32,663 bases of DNA from Candidatus Methanophagales archaeon (GCA_029241965.1 JAPWVK010000147.1:1-32663), one strand, 5' to 3'; positions 8,961-18,571 are shown, counted from the first letter of the stretch. Translations and numbers: made by a program. Notes: generated by a model from the letters alone, not told the origin.

Positions 8961-9120
8961 GTATTTGTATACAGGGGTAAAACCACGAGATTTCACAAGA
9001 TTAGCACAAGATTTTGGGGGTTAACATGGGATAAAAAAACCAATAGTGCACTTAAGCCTGATCCCGAGTATTATCTTCTCGTGGAAATCTGTGTAATCTT
9101 GTGGTTAGCTAAACAAACAC
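8961..9120 (+). mobile_element. MITE-like dispersed repeat, copy 2
   Basis: gtatttgtatac...aaaccacgagatttcacaagattagcacaag...tctcgtggaaatctgtgtaatcttgtggttagctaaacaaacac; imperfect TIRs; flanks tataattt / catgattt. Confidence 0.65.
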
Positions 9121-9225
9121 CATGATTTCAAGTCTGAAAACAAGGAAAACATCCGTTAGTTACTCTTTCTTTTCTAAAGAAGCGCGTGATCAAAAAAAAG
9201 AAAAAAAGAAAATTGGTTATTCGTT

Positions 9226-9951
9226 TCAGTCCTTCCTTCTCCACCGCACTAAATACGCGACTGCAAGTAGTCCTGCGATAGCGAAAACGGCTTCAAATCC
9301 AGGGGTTGACGGCTTTGTCGTTGGACTTAGAGTTGGCTTTGGTGTTTCTGCAGGGGTTGTTGTCGGTGCTGGCGTTGCCTCATGTGAAGCCTCGGGACTC
9401 GCTGTTGGTGTGATAGTCTCATTTACCGCTGGTGTAGTAGCCGTTGCATTTGATGATGCTTCTACTTCGCTACTTTCGCTCGCTACGCCATTGCCTGAAG
9501 TTGTTGCTGTTGCTACTGTTCCCTGTTCCAGAAACGTCACCTCCGTCAAATTCCATCCGTCACTAAGACACCGTACGTAAATCCCTGCAACTCCCGTTTC
9601 ATTTCCCGATAGTAGCGCGATTGCGGTGCCATTGTCATCTGTGATTACGTTAATAATGGTGCCGGTATTGCTCTCATTTCCAGCATCGGTAAGCCAAGCA
9701 GATGTTCCCTCCATTATAGACATAATCACAGTCTCATCCTCCGCAGGTTCACCACTATATTCAGTTTCTTCCGGCCACCGAACCACCACTTTTATCTCTG
9801 ACGTGGAATTGCCATCGGCAGGTATTTCAGCGGGATTCGCACTAATTGTCACCCAGTCACTCGCTCTGTCCTCTCCCGTTCCCTGTGCCCCTGCAAGAGC
9901 AGGAAGTGCAAATAAAACAACTGCTAAAATTGCCCATATTCTTATTGTCAT
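9226..9951 (-). CDS. PGF-CTERM-anchored surface protein with Thr/Pro-rich stalk
   Basis: Signal peptide; T/P/A-rich low-complexity stalk; C-terminus 'TPGFEAVFAIAGLLAVAYLVRWRRKD' (PGF + TM + basic). Confidence 0.85.
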   Translation of the reverse strand: MTIRIWAILAVVLFALPALAGAQGTGEDRASDWVTISANPAEIPADGNSTSEIKVVVRWPEETEYSGEPAEDETVIMSIMEGTSAWLTDAGNESNTGTIINVITDDNGTAIALLSGNETGVAGIYVRCLSDGWNLTEVTFLEQGTVATATTSGNGVASESSEVEASSNATATTPAVNETITPTASPEASHEATPAPTTTPAETPKPTLSPTTKPSTPGFEAVFAIAGLLAVAYLVRWRRKD

Positions 9952-9989
9952 CTTCTATAATACCTCCTATTTAACTGTTCACAACACAA

Positions 9990-10013
9990 GATAAAAATCT
10001 TTCGCTTTTTATC
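9990..10013. repeat. Inverted repeat/hairpin in the intergenic region between giant surface protein and PGF-CTERM genes
   Basis: GATAAAAA - 8 nt - TTTTTATC. Confidence 0.35.
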
Positions 10014-10044
10014 TATCCTTCCCATAAAAAATAAAAAGAAGGAG

Positions 10045-10066
10045 GGATAAGGTTTTATCCTTATCC
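10045..10066 (-). terminator. Terminator of the giant surface-protein gene
   Basis: GGATAAGG-TTTTAT-CCTTATCC perfect stem 24 nt beyond the stop; minus strand continues into ctccttctttttattttttat. Confidence 0.6.
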
Positions 10067-10089
10067 ACCTACTAAAGTTTTCCTTTTGT

Positions 10090-13000
10090 TTACGATATTT
10101 TGTATGTCCAGTATGCCTGATCTGGTTCGAGTTTTTCGCCTGGTGGTCCTGGTATCAATGACATGAAGTCATATGGGTACGGGAATCCTTGTCTGTATTT
10201 CAGTATCACTGCACCTAATGGTATGCCATTGTCCTTACCATTCATTGGTAAAGTCTCGTTGCCTGGTCCTATCAGGTTCCAGCCTGGCTGCAAATTGTTG
10301 TATATCTCGTTCCACGTTAGCGACACGCCTGTTCCGTACACTGTAATTGTCTTTGGCGACCATGGGTTGTAGATGTAATAGCCTGTTCCTGCTTCGATTT
10401 CGTCTGCACTGTCCCAGCCGGTTGCTGGATTGTAGTCCCATACTTCCACGTCACGACCGAAAATCGCGTTTGGATCTCTGCTGTTGTTGTCCGGCAGTAC
10501 AGATAGTGACACGTAGTTCTGCCCCACATCGAGCAGAATTTCGCAACTGTCTGTTCCGTTATGATCCGGTATCACTGGGTTCTTGTTCATGTAGATTCCT
10601 GTGTCATCCTCTGGGTTGTACGTGAATGCGAACCTATCTCTCGCTGGGTATGACTGAGCACGGTTCAAGTCGCCTTTTGCATTCGGCGCAAAGAACGAAG
10701 TCGTTATCAGATAACATCCCTGACGTGCCTTGTTCCGCGGATCACCCAATTTACCACGTATATCCGGCTCGAATGTGAGTTGATATTCGCCGCCCACGTA
10801 AACCTCGGGGTTCAACGATGGTATCTTAGGCAGATAGAACCTGGTGTACTCGTCTGGTATCGTCTGTATGTCGAACTTTGTCCATGACTCGATAAGACCA
10901 TTCTCGTCCAGTATCTCTAGCAAGCTAGTCGAATATCTCGGCTCGGGCATTTCATCCTTCCAGCAGAACGCCAACGGATCCATAGGACCTATGATTCGCT
11001 CGTCAACATCGTTTGCAATCCAGTGCTCAATGTCAAAGACCGTGAATCTACTAGGCAGCGGCATTGGTATTCCGCATTCGCAGCACTGCCAGCCATTTGG
11101 CATTGCTACTGTTACGTCGCCCGGATAGAACGGACCTCCATAGTCGCTCCATAACTGCCAATCTGATGGTATCCTTGGCGTAGTCATATCTCCGTCTGTA
11201 TCAATCGGCACTGCACGGAAGAATTTCAACCATGCTGCCGGTGGATACTGCATCGTCAGGTAGCGTTCTCCACACGGGAAGTACTCTCTGCCTGCTTTTC
11301 CGGTATCTTTATCGCCGTAAGGCCACTTGTCCAGTAGTTTCAATGGTTGCCACAGTACTACATCGGTATCGTCCACGATGTCGTGATCCATGTTCATCGG
11401 TGGAAGCACTGGTAGTGCCAATAGCGGATAGCAAGGTTCAACCTTCGTGAGCCATTGCGAGTCTGCACATGGCAGATAATGTTGTTTCAGAGTGTCTTCG
11501 CCATCGCCAAGATTCTTTGGTAGTGGTGTTCTCAATGTTATGTACTTGAACTTCTCACAATCCTCTCTGTTTCCATCGTTGTCCAGAACCTCTATCGCGG
11601 GTATCTCGTATCTCACTCCGTCCACGTAGAAGATGTCTCCTCTCTGTAATTCTTTACCCACTGTGATCAGTGCCTTATCTCCTGAAAAGCGTCCATCGTA
11701 CCGAGCATACCATGTTCGATCTGGGTGCTTTTTTGTTGTTTCTAAACTATGTCTACCGAAGTACTTTCTTTCATTAGTTTCTAAATAGTTTTGTCTGCCG
11801 TCTTCTGGTTCGGAATTACCGTAGTACGATATGAACACCATCGGATAGCTATCAGATATGTCATATCCGTCGAATAACAGACTGTGGTCAAGGAATTGCA
11901 CTTCATCGCCTTCCGCCATGATATATGTCTTCTCTATACTTATTGTTCCGTTTGTTGTTTTCGGTAGTAACCCGTCCATGTCCGATGGGTCGCAAGATAT
12001 GTTTGCTAGTCTTACAAGGTTTTCCCTTACAGACTCGACACCTGTGTTCTCAAACGAATCAAGCCCTATCTGCTTATCTGTTGATACGATGGGGAATGGG
12101 AACCAACTGTCTACATCTGCATGATGTGGTTTCTTGTCCTGCGAATCAATGAGCATATATGTCGTCTCGATAACTATTGCTGGTGCTAATCCGATCATCT
12201 CATGCAAGCCATAGAACTCGTACTCAGGCACATACCATGCTCTTAAGTACTCCTTCAGGTCACTGTTTTCATCCTGTGCATTCATTGGATATTCTGGGCT
12301 ATATGGTAGTATCGCAGCATCAAAGGTGATCGAATCCTTTCTTATCGCTGTCGGATTGAATGGCTCTTCCCAGTTCTCGTACTGCTCGATGTTGCAATCA
12401 TTGGTAATTCCAAACGTGCTGTCACTGCCATTACCGTATATCTTTATGGTGCCCTCCTTGAGCTCTTCATCATAGTACACATAGATGTCATTGACGTCCT
12501 CGCTGTCCCAACTGTCCTCTCTGTCGTATGAGAACGCGACTCTCTGCTCAGTGGAATCTCCACCTCTTTTGTTGTCGTACAAGTCTCCTGTTGCTTGCGG
12601 TGCAATCCACGAAGTCGTGATGATGTAATCACCATCAAGTTCAACTGGCCATTCACCAGCTATTGGTATTGTATAATAGTCTGGTAGTGCCGGCAGCACG
12701 AACTCGGTATACTGATCTGGTAGTGACTGAATATCGAATTTCGTCCATGACTCTACGATTAGTCCTCCTGCCTCTTCTCTGATCTTCTCTATGGTTTTAT
12801 CCACGATGATCTCTGAATCCTCTGCAAAAATATAGAAACCCGGTGGGATATTCCATGGTTGTGGGTATACTAGGCTCTTCAAAAAGCCGTCATCAATCTC
12901 TGCGTCTCCTAGCCCGAATACGTTTATTACTATATTACCAGGATCAATATCCACTAGAGCGTCTTTCGCTGCCAATGTTGCATCAGCATCTCCGATTGGT

Positions 13001-14799
13001 ATGCCTCCATCACTGGATATATCAATTATCTGCAGGCTTGCACTGGCATCAGGATTTTCTTCTATGAGTGTCTTTATTTTGTCGAATGCTGCAGTCATGT
13101 TGGTGTCTTTGTCTATTGCTTTCATATTCTGTATTTTCATTGCAACGCTGTTGACTGTGTCTGGTGTTATTGTAGTAAGTGGTACTTCTACCTTGGCAAA
13201 GTCCGAAAACTGAATCACACACACTGAGACAGTGCCATCCTGAGGTATTTCGTATATCGCTGAAGCTAAACCTTCTATCTGCAAATCAAAGTATCCGTGC
13301 ATAGCCAGGTTTTGCGATGAATCAACAACAAGGAATAAATCCTTTTGCTCTTTACCTTTCCAGTCCTCTTGCAGCTTCTCCAGTAAATTCGTTGAATATC
13401 GCTGTTCTTCTTGCTCTTCGATGTATGTAACCTCTAAGGGGTCTATGTTATCAATTACACGCTCATTGACATCGTATGCTATCCAGTGCTGATTATCATT
13501 TGTATCTGTCATATCGTCGTCCGTATCGAGTTTGGTACCTGCATAATCCTGCCTTGTCCAGTCTCTTTCTTCTGTAGCATCTGTCCACAACGGTATGTCT
13601 ATGTCGTCAACCATCTCATGGTTCATGTTAAACGGTGGAAGCAGCGGTATTAACTCTGATTTCGCGATACAGTCTATAAACTGTGTAGATACAATGCTCT
13701 CATCACGAACAGAACCATCATCACCCTTCGGCAGCTTCGTCCTCAGCGTTATGAACTTGAAAGCATCCGCTTCAGAAACATCGTCATCTGTTGTATCAAG
13801 CACTGCGACTGCCGTTACATCGTATCTTACTGCATCAACGTAGAACACATCGCCCCAGTTTAGCTCCTTACCGACACAGATAAGAGGTCCATTTCGGCGT
13901 ACATACCATGTACATAGCGGCTTTGTGGGATCATCGTGGTTCGCAAGGGTATGCTCGTTGTTATGACGGTCGAAGTATATCTTTTGTTGAGGACCTATAC
14001 TGATCCAGCCTTTTTCTGCATCGTCCAGTTTATTTCCTGTATACCCCACTTTTATAACGTAGTCATCAGTTTCTTCATTGACCGTGGTGAGTTCCACATA
14101 GTGGTCAAAGAACCGCACATTAGATCCTAAAACCGGAGTAAATTGCTTCTCGAGAGTAATGTTCCCTCGTACTGTTGTACCGTCTGGATCAACATTTCCA
14201 CTAACCTTTGCAAGCGTGGTTGTGTTGTCAACATTTGTTCCGCTCTTCCATGCACCGAGTCCTGTTTGTGTATCAATCTCACATGTTGGTATTAAAAATT
14301 GTGTATTTGGTGCTGTGCCCGTTATTGGTAGATACAATGTGTTCAGCAGCATGTAAGTGTATTCCATGTTTATTGTTGGGTATGAGTCATTCTTTCTTGG
14401 ACCATTGTACTGGCCACAGGGCTCGTACCATGACCTCAAGAATATCTTCTCACGGGCGTTCTCTGGACTGCCGATCGCATTACCTACTAATACACGGTAA
14501 TATGGTTCCCCCTCTTCTCCGCTCTCTTCAATAATCGCTGGATTGTACGTAATCGAATCTTTTGGTATTACTGTCGGGTCAAATGGTTCCTCAAAATTGA
14601 TATATCGCTCTGGAGCATTCCCATGTGGTTGCACGTCACCGTATATCCTAATCGAAGAAGCAGGTTCTTCCTCTGGAGAAAAACCCCCATTCGTTCCTGC
14701 CATACTGGTAGGCGCGACCATAGCGAATATCGAAGCGACCATTATCGCCGCCATTGCTATCCCTACTATCACTTTTCCTTCTCTTACTTTTGTTTTCAT
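10090..14799 (-). CDS. Giant (1569 aa) secreted S-layer/sheath-like surface protein, duplicated module with inserted VWA domain
   Basis: Signal peptide; two homologous halves ('VGKELNWGDVFYVDAVRYDVTAVAVLD' / 'VGKELQRGDIFYVDGVRYEIPAIEVLD'); VWA domain 'KDLFLVVDSSQN...LQIIDISSDGG'; C-terminal 'LQPGWNLIGPG...LEPDQAYWTY' domain. Confidence 0.85.
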   Translation of the reverse strand: MKTKVREGKVIVGIAMAAIMVASIFAMVAPTSMAGTNGGFSPEEEPASSIRIYGDVQPHGNAPERYINFEEPFDPTVIPKDSITYNPAIIEESGEEGEPYYRVLVGNAIGSPENAREKIFLRSWYEPCGQYNGPRKNDSYPTINMEYTYMLLNTLYLPITGTAPNTQFLIPTCEIDTQTGLGAWKSGTNVDNTTTLAKVSGNVDPDGTTVRGNITLEKQFTPVLGSNVRFFDHYVELTTVNEETDDYVIKVGYTGNKLDDAEKGWISIGPQQKIYFDRHNNEHTLANHDDPTKPLCTWYVRRNGPLICVGKELNWGDVFYVDAVRYDVTAVAVLDTTDDDVSEADAFKFITLRTKLPKGDDGSVRDESIVSTQFIDCIAKSELIPLLPPFNMNHEMVDDIDIPLWTDATEERDWTRQDYAGTKLDTDDDMTDTNDNQHWIAYDVNERVIDNIDPLEVTYIEEQEEQRYSTNLLEKLQEDWKGKEQKDLFLVVDSSQNLAMHGYFDLQIEGLASAIYEIPQDGTVSVCVIQFSDFAKVEVPLTTITPDTVNSVAMKIQNMKAIDKDTNMTAAFDKIKTLIEENPDASASLQIIDISSDGGIPIGDADATLAAKDALVDIDPGNIVINVFGLGDAEIDDGFLKSLVYPQPWNIPPGFYIFAEDSEIIVDKTIEKIREEAGGLIVESWTKFDIQSLPDQYTEFVLPALPDYYTIPIAGEWPVELDGDYIITTSWIAPQATGDLYDNKRGGDSTEQRVAFSYDREDSWDSEDVNDIYVYYDEELKEGTIKIYGNGSDSTFGITNDCNIEQYENWEEPFNPTAIRKDSITFDAAILPYSPEYPMNAQDENSDLKEYLRAWYVPEYEFYGLHEMIGLAPAIVIETTYMLIDSQDKKPHHADVDSWFPFPIVSTDKQIGLDSFENTGVESVRENLVRLANISCDPSDMDGLLPKTTNGTISIEKTYIMAEGDEVQFLDHSLLFDGYDISDSYPMVFISYYGNSEPEDGRQNYLETNERKYFGRHSLETTKKHPDRTWYARYDGRFSGDKALITVGKELQRGDIFYVDGVRYEIPAIEVLDNDGNREDCEKFKYITLRTPLPKNLGDGEDTLKQHYLPCADSQWLTKVEPCYPLLALPVLPPMNMDHDIVDDTDVVLWQPLKLLDKWPYGDKDTGKAGREYFPCGERYLTMQYPPAAWLKFFRAVPIDTDGDMTTPRIPSDWQLWSDYGGPFYPGDVTVAMPNGWQCCECGIPMPLPSRFTVFDIEHWIANDVDERIIGPMDPLAFCWKDEMPEPRYSTSLLEILDENGLIESWTKFDIQTIPDEYTRFYLPKIPSLNPEVYVGGEYQLTFEPDIRGKLGDPRNKARQGCYLITTSFFAPNAKGDLNRAQSYPARDRFAFTYNPEDDTGIYMNKNPVIPDHNGTDSCEILLDVGQNYVSLSVLPDNNSRDPNAIFGRDVEVWDYNPATGWDSADEIEAGTGYYIYNPWSPKTITVYGTGVSLTWNEIYNNLQPGWNLIGPGNETLPMNGKDNGIPLGAVILKYRQGFPYPYDFMSLIPGPPGEKLEPDQAYWTYKIS

Positions 14800-14814
14800 G
14801 TTCTTTTTTATTTA

Positions 14815-14857
14815 CCTCCTGTGATACAGGTGGGAAGTTTGAGTATATAAAAGCATA
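14815..14857 (-). promoter_or_regulatory. Promoter/SD region of the giant surface-protein gene
   Basis: Minus strand: 'gcttttatatactc' TATA-like, and 'CCTGTATCACAGGAGG' with SD AGGAGG partly inside a CCTGT/ACAGG hairpin. Confidence 0.45.
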
Positions 14858-14993
14858 TGTCGGAAACAGGTGTATTTCCCCTCTGTGCAATCAACATTTA
14901 AATAGGGTACATTTCGTGTCGAGAAAATGTGGAGGATATGTGGAGGGGAAATGCGGGGGAAGCTGGGGAAAAGTGGGGATACTCTAACAAAGG

Positions 14994-15158
14994 GTATTTG
15001 TATAGCAGGGGCAAATAAACCACGCGATTCCACGAGAATCACACAAGGATTTTGGGGGTTAACCTGAGATAAAAGAGTCAATAAAGTGCTTACGTCTGAA
15101 CCATTTTATTGCTTTTCCTGTGGAAATCGGTGTAATCCTGTGGTTAACAAAACAAGCG
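14994..15158 (+). mobile_element. MITE-like dispersed repeat, copy 3
   Basis: gtatttgtatagcagg...aaaccacgcgattccacgagaatcacacaagg...cctgtggaaatcggtgtaatcctgtggttaacaaaacaa. Confidence 0.6.
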
Positions 15159-15314
15159 CAAAAAATAATAGCTATTCTTCCCTTCTTCAGGTGCCCTTGC
15201 GTGAAGCATTTTAGAGTATATACTGCAATCCTGATTTACCCTTGCTCCTATTCTTTCGTTGTAATCGTAAAATATGATATGCTATTTTTGCTTCGGGATG
15301 GCGTAGTTGATCTT

Positions 15315-15905
15315 TTAAGTTCTCTTCACCATCATCGTCAAATTCAAGTCTTTTTCCACTATCTTCTCGTATTTACCTCTTATATGCGGCTTTATCTTCT
15401 CCAAATCCCATATCCCCCTGATTATCTCGCCCACCAACTCGCCATCGTTAAATAATCTTACCGCGCCCTCACTCTCTGATACCACAATAGCCACGGCGTT
15501 TGTTTCTTTCGAGATAGAAGCAGCAGCCATGTGTCTGCTGCCAAACCCCATTGGAAGGTCTATATCATGGGAACCCGCTTCTATGTACCTCGCTGCGGAA
15601 AGAACATAGCCATCGGCACTGATGACAAATGCACCGTCCAGTTTCGACAGTTCGTTTAAAGTTCCCTGAACGTTTGCATTCCTTATATCCTTCATCGCCT
15701 TTGGGTAATTTGCAAGTGGATCCAAGATTAAGGGTTTGGATTTCTTCAATACCGCTTCCTCGTCACCGACCACAAATAGTGCGCCTACCCGCCCCCGCTC
15801 TACACTGTGTCGCGCTATTCCCACCGCTATTTCTATCACCGTCTCTAACACTTCGGGGTCACAGTTCCGCCCCTCTCCACAGATTATGCCTGCCATTTCT
15901 CTCAT
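15315..15905 (-). CDS. dacZ: Archaeal diadenylate cyclase (c-di-AMP synthase, DisA_N domain)
   Basis: 'KLDGAFVISADGYVLSAARYI' (DGA) and 'GFGSRHMAAASISKETNAVAIVVSESEG'. Confidence 0.85.
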   Translation of the reverse strand: MREMAGIICGEGRNCDPEVLETVIEIAVGIARHSVERGRVGALFVVGDEEAVLKKSKPLILDPLANYPKAMKDIRNANVQGTLNELSKLDGAFVISADGYVLSAARYIEAGSHDIDLPMGFGSRHMAAASISKETNAVAIVVSESEGAVRLFNDGELVGEIIRGIWDLEKIKPHIRGKYEKIVEKDLNLTMMVKRT

Positions 15906-15959
15906 ATACTAAAAATATAATCTCTCATCTGTTTATTAAATCGTAGAGGATAGCAAGAA

Positions 15960-16877
15960 ATGATAAATCCTGAGTCTTTTGGCACCGCGCCCCGTTTTGA
16001 GAAACGGATTGTGAAGGCATATTCGCCCTCGCACATCACGGGCTTCTTTAGGATATGCGATAATAAAAATCCGTTGTATAAAGGCAGTGTTGGCGGTGGC
16101 ATCGTATTAGATGCGGGTTGCGTGTCTGAAGTTTCTCTTAATGTCCCTCTGGAGGCAAGAACAGAGCTAAGAATAAACGGTGTAGAAACAGAGGAGGCGG
16201 GTACCACTAAATACGTTGTTGATAGTATGATAGGGAAATGTGAGCGGGAGGTTTATGTAACAGTGTCAACGAACTTTGAAGTTCCGGTAGGCTGTGGCTT
16301 TGGGGCAAGTGGTGCGGGTGCGCTCAGCACTGCCCGTGCACTAAACGAGTTGTTGTCGCTTAATATGACGTTTAGCGAAGTAGCGCAAATAGCACATCTC
16401 GCAGAAGTGGAGAACAGTACAGGCTTAGGCGATGTAATCGCTGAAGCATACGGCGGTGTGGTGATAAGAAGAAAGCCAGGTCCTCCCGGAATAGGTGTGG
16501 TTGAGAAGATACCGAGTCCAGATGTAGAAGAAAAAATAAGCTCTGTTACATTCGGAACGAAATCAACAAAAGCAGTTTTAGCGGATGATTTCCTGAAGCG
16601 TAGGATAAACGAAGCAGGTAAGGCCGCACTGAAAGAGCTGATGAAAAAACGGAATTTAGATAATTTCATGCTGGTATCAAGGGCGTTCTCATTACGAAGC
16701 GGCTTAATAAGTGATAAATGTCGGGATGCGATAGAGGCGGTGGATGCGGAAGGTAAGGTTGCCAGTGTAGCGATGCTGGGAGAAACGGTTTTTATCGTTG
16801 GCGATAGTGAAGCATTGAAAGAGTTCGGAGAAGTAAAAGAAAGTAGAATATCGGCGGTAGGTGCGAGGATTATTTAG
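15960..16877 (+). CDS. Pantoate kinase (GHMP kinase family)
   Basis: 'AYSPSHITGFFRI', 'VPVGCGFGASGAGALSTARALNELL', archaeal pantoate kinase pattern. Confidence 0.85.
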   Translation: MINPESFGTAPRFEKRIVKAYSPSHITGFFRICDNKNPLYKGSVGGGIVLDAGCVSEVSLNVPLEARTELRINGVETEEAGTTKYVVDSMIGKCEREVYVTVSTNFEVPVGCGFGASGAGALSTARALNELLSLNMTFSEVAQIAHLAEVENSTGLGDVIAEAYGGVVIRRKPGPPGIGVVEKIPSPDVEEKISSVTFGTKSTKAVLADDFLKRRINEAGKAALKELMKKRNLDNFMLVSRAFSLRSGLISDKCRDAIEAVDAEGKVASVAMLGETVFIVGDSEALKEFGEVKESRISAVGARII

Positions 16878-16903
16878 CAATAAAAACCGATTACAGAAGC
16901 GCC

Positions 16904-18571
16904 TTAATCTTTAAATATACTTATCTCAAATCCCACCACAGGATAACTCAACCCGAAATTCAGAATAACTTCTGGATGAAGTTCGCCAAAAACGCCTATA
17001 AATTTGTTTTCTAATAATATATCCGCTCTTCTACCCTCTAAGAACGCCCTATCCTCAGACACCACTACTTCTGCATCTGCCCACCCCAGCTCGTTCAGCA
17101 CCGTATCAACCACCGACTTCACCTCCGCGAAATTCGCAGTCGCATGTGTTGAAATACCCGCAAGCCTGTATTCCTCTTTTAAGTTCAGCACTACCGGCCC
17201 CACCTCAAAAATACGCTGTGGCAAGTCCCGATGCTTGTTAAACGAAAGGATTTCCAGCAAATTCGGCATAATAGAGCATCTAAGCATCGTATGCTCGCTG
17301 CTTATCGGAGATGCAACTTTTACAGCAAACTTTGAAAAAGTTTGATCAAAACGCTTCGCAACTTTTAGCCTCTCCCTCTGCATCAGCTCAAACTGCTTCC
17401 GCTCTGAGGTCAATGTGAATGTCAACACCTCAAAATACCCTAAGCCTGTCATTATTTCTCTTACAGTTCTATTTCTCTCTTCTATCGGATGCGCTTCGCC
17501 TATGACCATCGTACCAGGAATCACAGGCTTTATCCGGTCATAACCGTACCCAATAGCGATGTCCTCAATTATATCCCATGTGTGGAGTATATCATACCGA
17601 TAAGCAGGAATATTCACCTCTAACATCCCTTCTGTTTTCACTTTCGCGCCAAGTCCCATTCGCTCACAGCACTTCTTACAATCCTCCACGCTCAAGTCAA
17701 TACCTGTAAGCGAAGTGACTTCTTTCACTGATATTTCCTTCGTCTTGATCTCAAAACGGGGTGTTTCTTTCTGCTCACCGCTTTTATCGCCCGGGAAGCG
17801 AAGCATCACCGATTGAATCTGCCCTCCTCTATCGGCAAGCGCGCATGCTATAATATTGAGTGCCCTCGAAACGTTATCATTTAAGCCTGTAACCTCTATA
17901 AATATGTCCGTCGTGGATTCGGTCACCCTTGTCCGCTCTGCGTTGATAATGGGCGGGAACGAAAGCGCTTTTCCTCCGCAATCCAGAATCAACGGATATT
18001 TAGCCTTGCCTTCGAGAATATAGCGGAAACCAATACCCTTTGGATGCCGCTCTAAAATCTCCGCCATGCTCATCTCTTCTTCAAAGTCTAGTGGAACAAA
18101 AGAGAAGCTGGGATCAACTGCAAGATACCGGAACGGTGGTTTCACGCCCGCTAAGTCATGCACACCCACTGAAACTTTCTCCCTGTTACGACCTATTCCG
18201 CGATGCAAATGCTCCTGTAAGAGCATCAGCGATTCTATCGCCATTGAATCGAACTGCACGTTTCTTACCACACCACAAACGAGGTAAGGTCGCACTTCTA
18301 GAACAGAAGGCTCCACAACCATCTCTATCCCCGATTTCGCCACCTCGTATGTAACCAATCCCGGTTCGATGTCCAGAAACTGTTTCAGAGCACGAGAAAC
18401 GCCCTCTACACTGAAAAGGTCAGGTCTGTTCGGGAAAAACTCCACATCCATATACTCGGCTTCTGTTCTTTCTACATCCGCGCACATCAGTGGCAGTCGC
18501 TCCTTTATCTTCTCGATGCTCACACCGGTAAGGGCTTCCAAATCTTCATAAAACAGTTTTATTACGGGCAT
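16904..18571 (-). CDS. pheT: Phenylalanyl-tRNA synthetase beta subunit
   Basis: Full-length archaeal PheT; 'VEFFPNRPDLFSVEGVSRAL', 'YGYDRIKPVIP', 'SEHTMLRCSIMPNLLEIL'. Confidence 0.95.
   Translation of the reverse strand: MPVIKLFYEDLEALTGVSIEKIKERLPLMCADVERTEAEYMDVEFFPNRPDLFSVEGVSRALKQFLDIEPGLVTYEVAKSGIEMVVEPSVLEVRPYLVCGVVRNVQFDSMAIESLMLLQEHLHRGIGRNREKVSVGVHDLAGVKPPFRYLAVDPSFSFVPLDFEEEMSMAEILERHPKGIGFRYILEGKAKYPLILDCGGKALSFPPIINAERTRVTESTTDIFIEVTGLNDNVSRALNIIACALADRGGQIQSVMLRFPGDKSGEQKETPRFEIKTKEISVKEVTSLTGIDLSVEDCKKCCERMGLGAKVKTEGMLEVNIPAYRYDILHTWDIIEDIAIGYGYDRIKPVIPGTMVIGEAHPIEERNRTVREIMTGLGYFEVLTFTLTSERKQFELMQRERLKVAKRFDQTFSKFAVKVASPISSEHTMLRCSIMPNLLEILSFNKHRDLPQRIFEVGPVVLNLKEEYRLAGISTHATANFAEVKSVVDTVLNELGWADAEVVVSEDRAFLEGRRADILLENKFIGVFGELHPEVILNFGLSYPVVGFEISIFKD

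Noticed and set aside
8836-9024. 62-aa ORF upstream of the VWA/DUF11 gene
   Set aside because: Overlaps promoter region and the repeat element; not protein-like.
10163-14824. Many ORFs on the + strand opposite the giant surface gene
   Set aside because: Antisense shadows of a strong 1569-aa coding region; compositions are unnatural and no family motifs are seen.
14986-15170. Target-site duplication around repeat copy 3
   Set aside because: Flanks aacaaagg and a following A-rich stretch match only by low complexity; not convincing.
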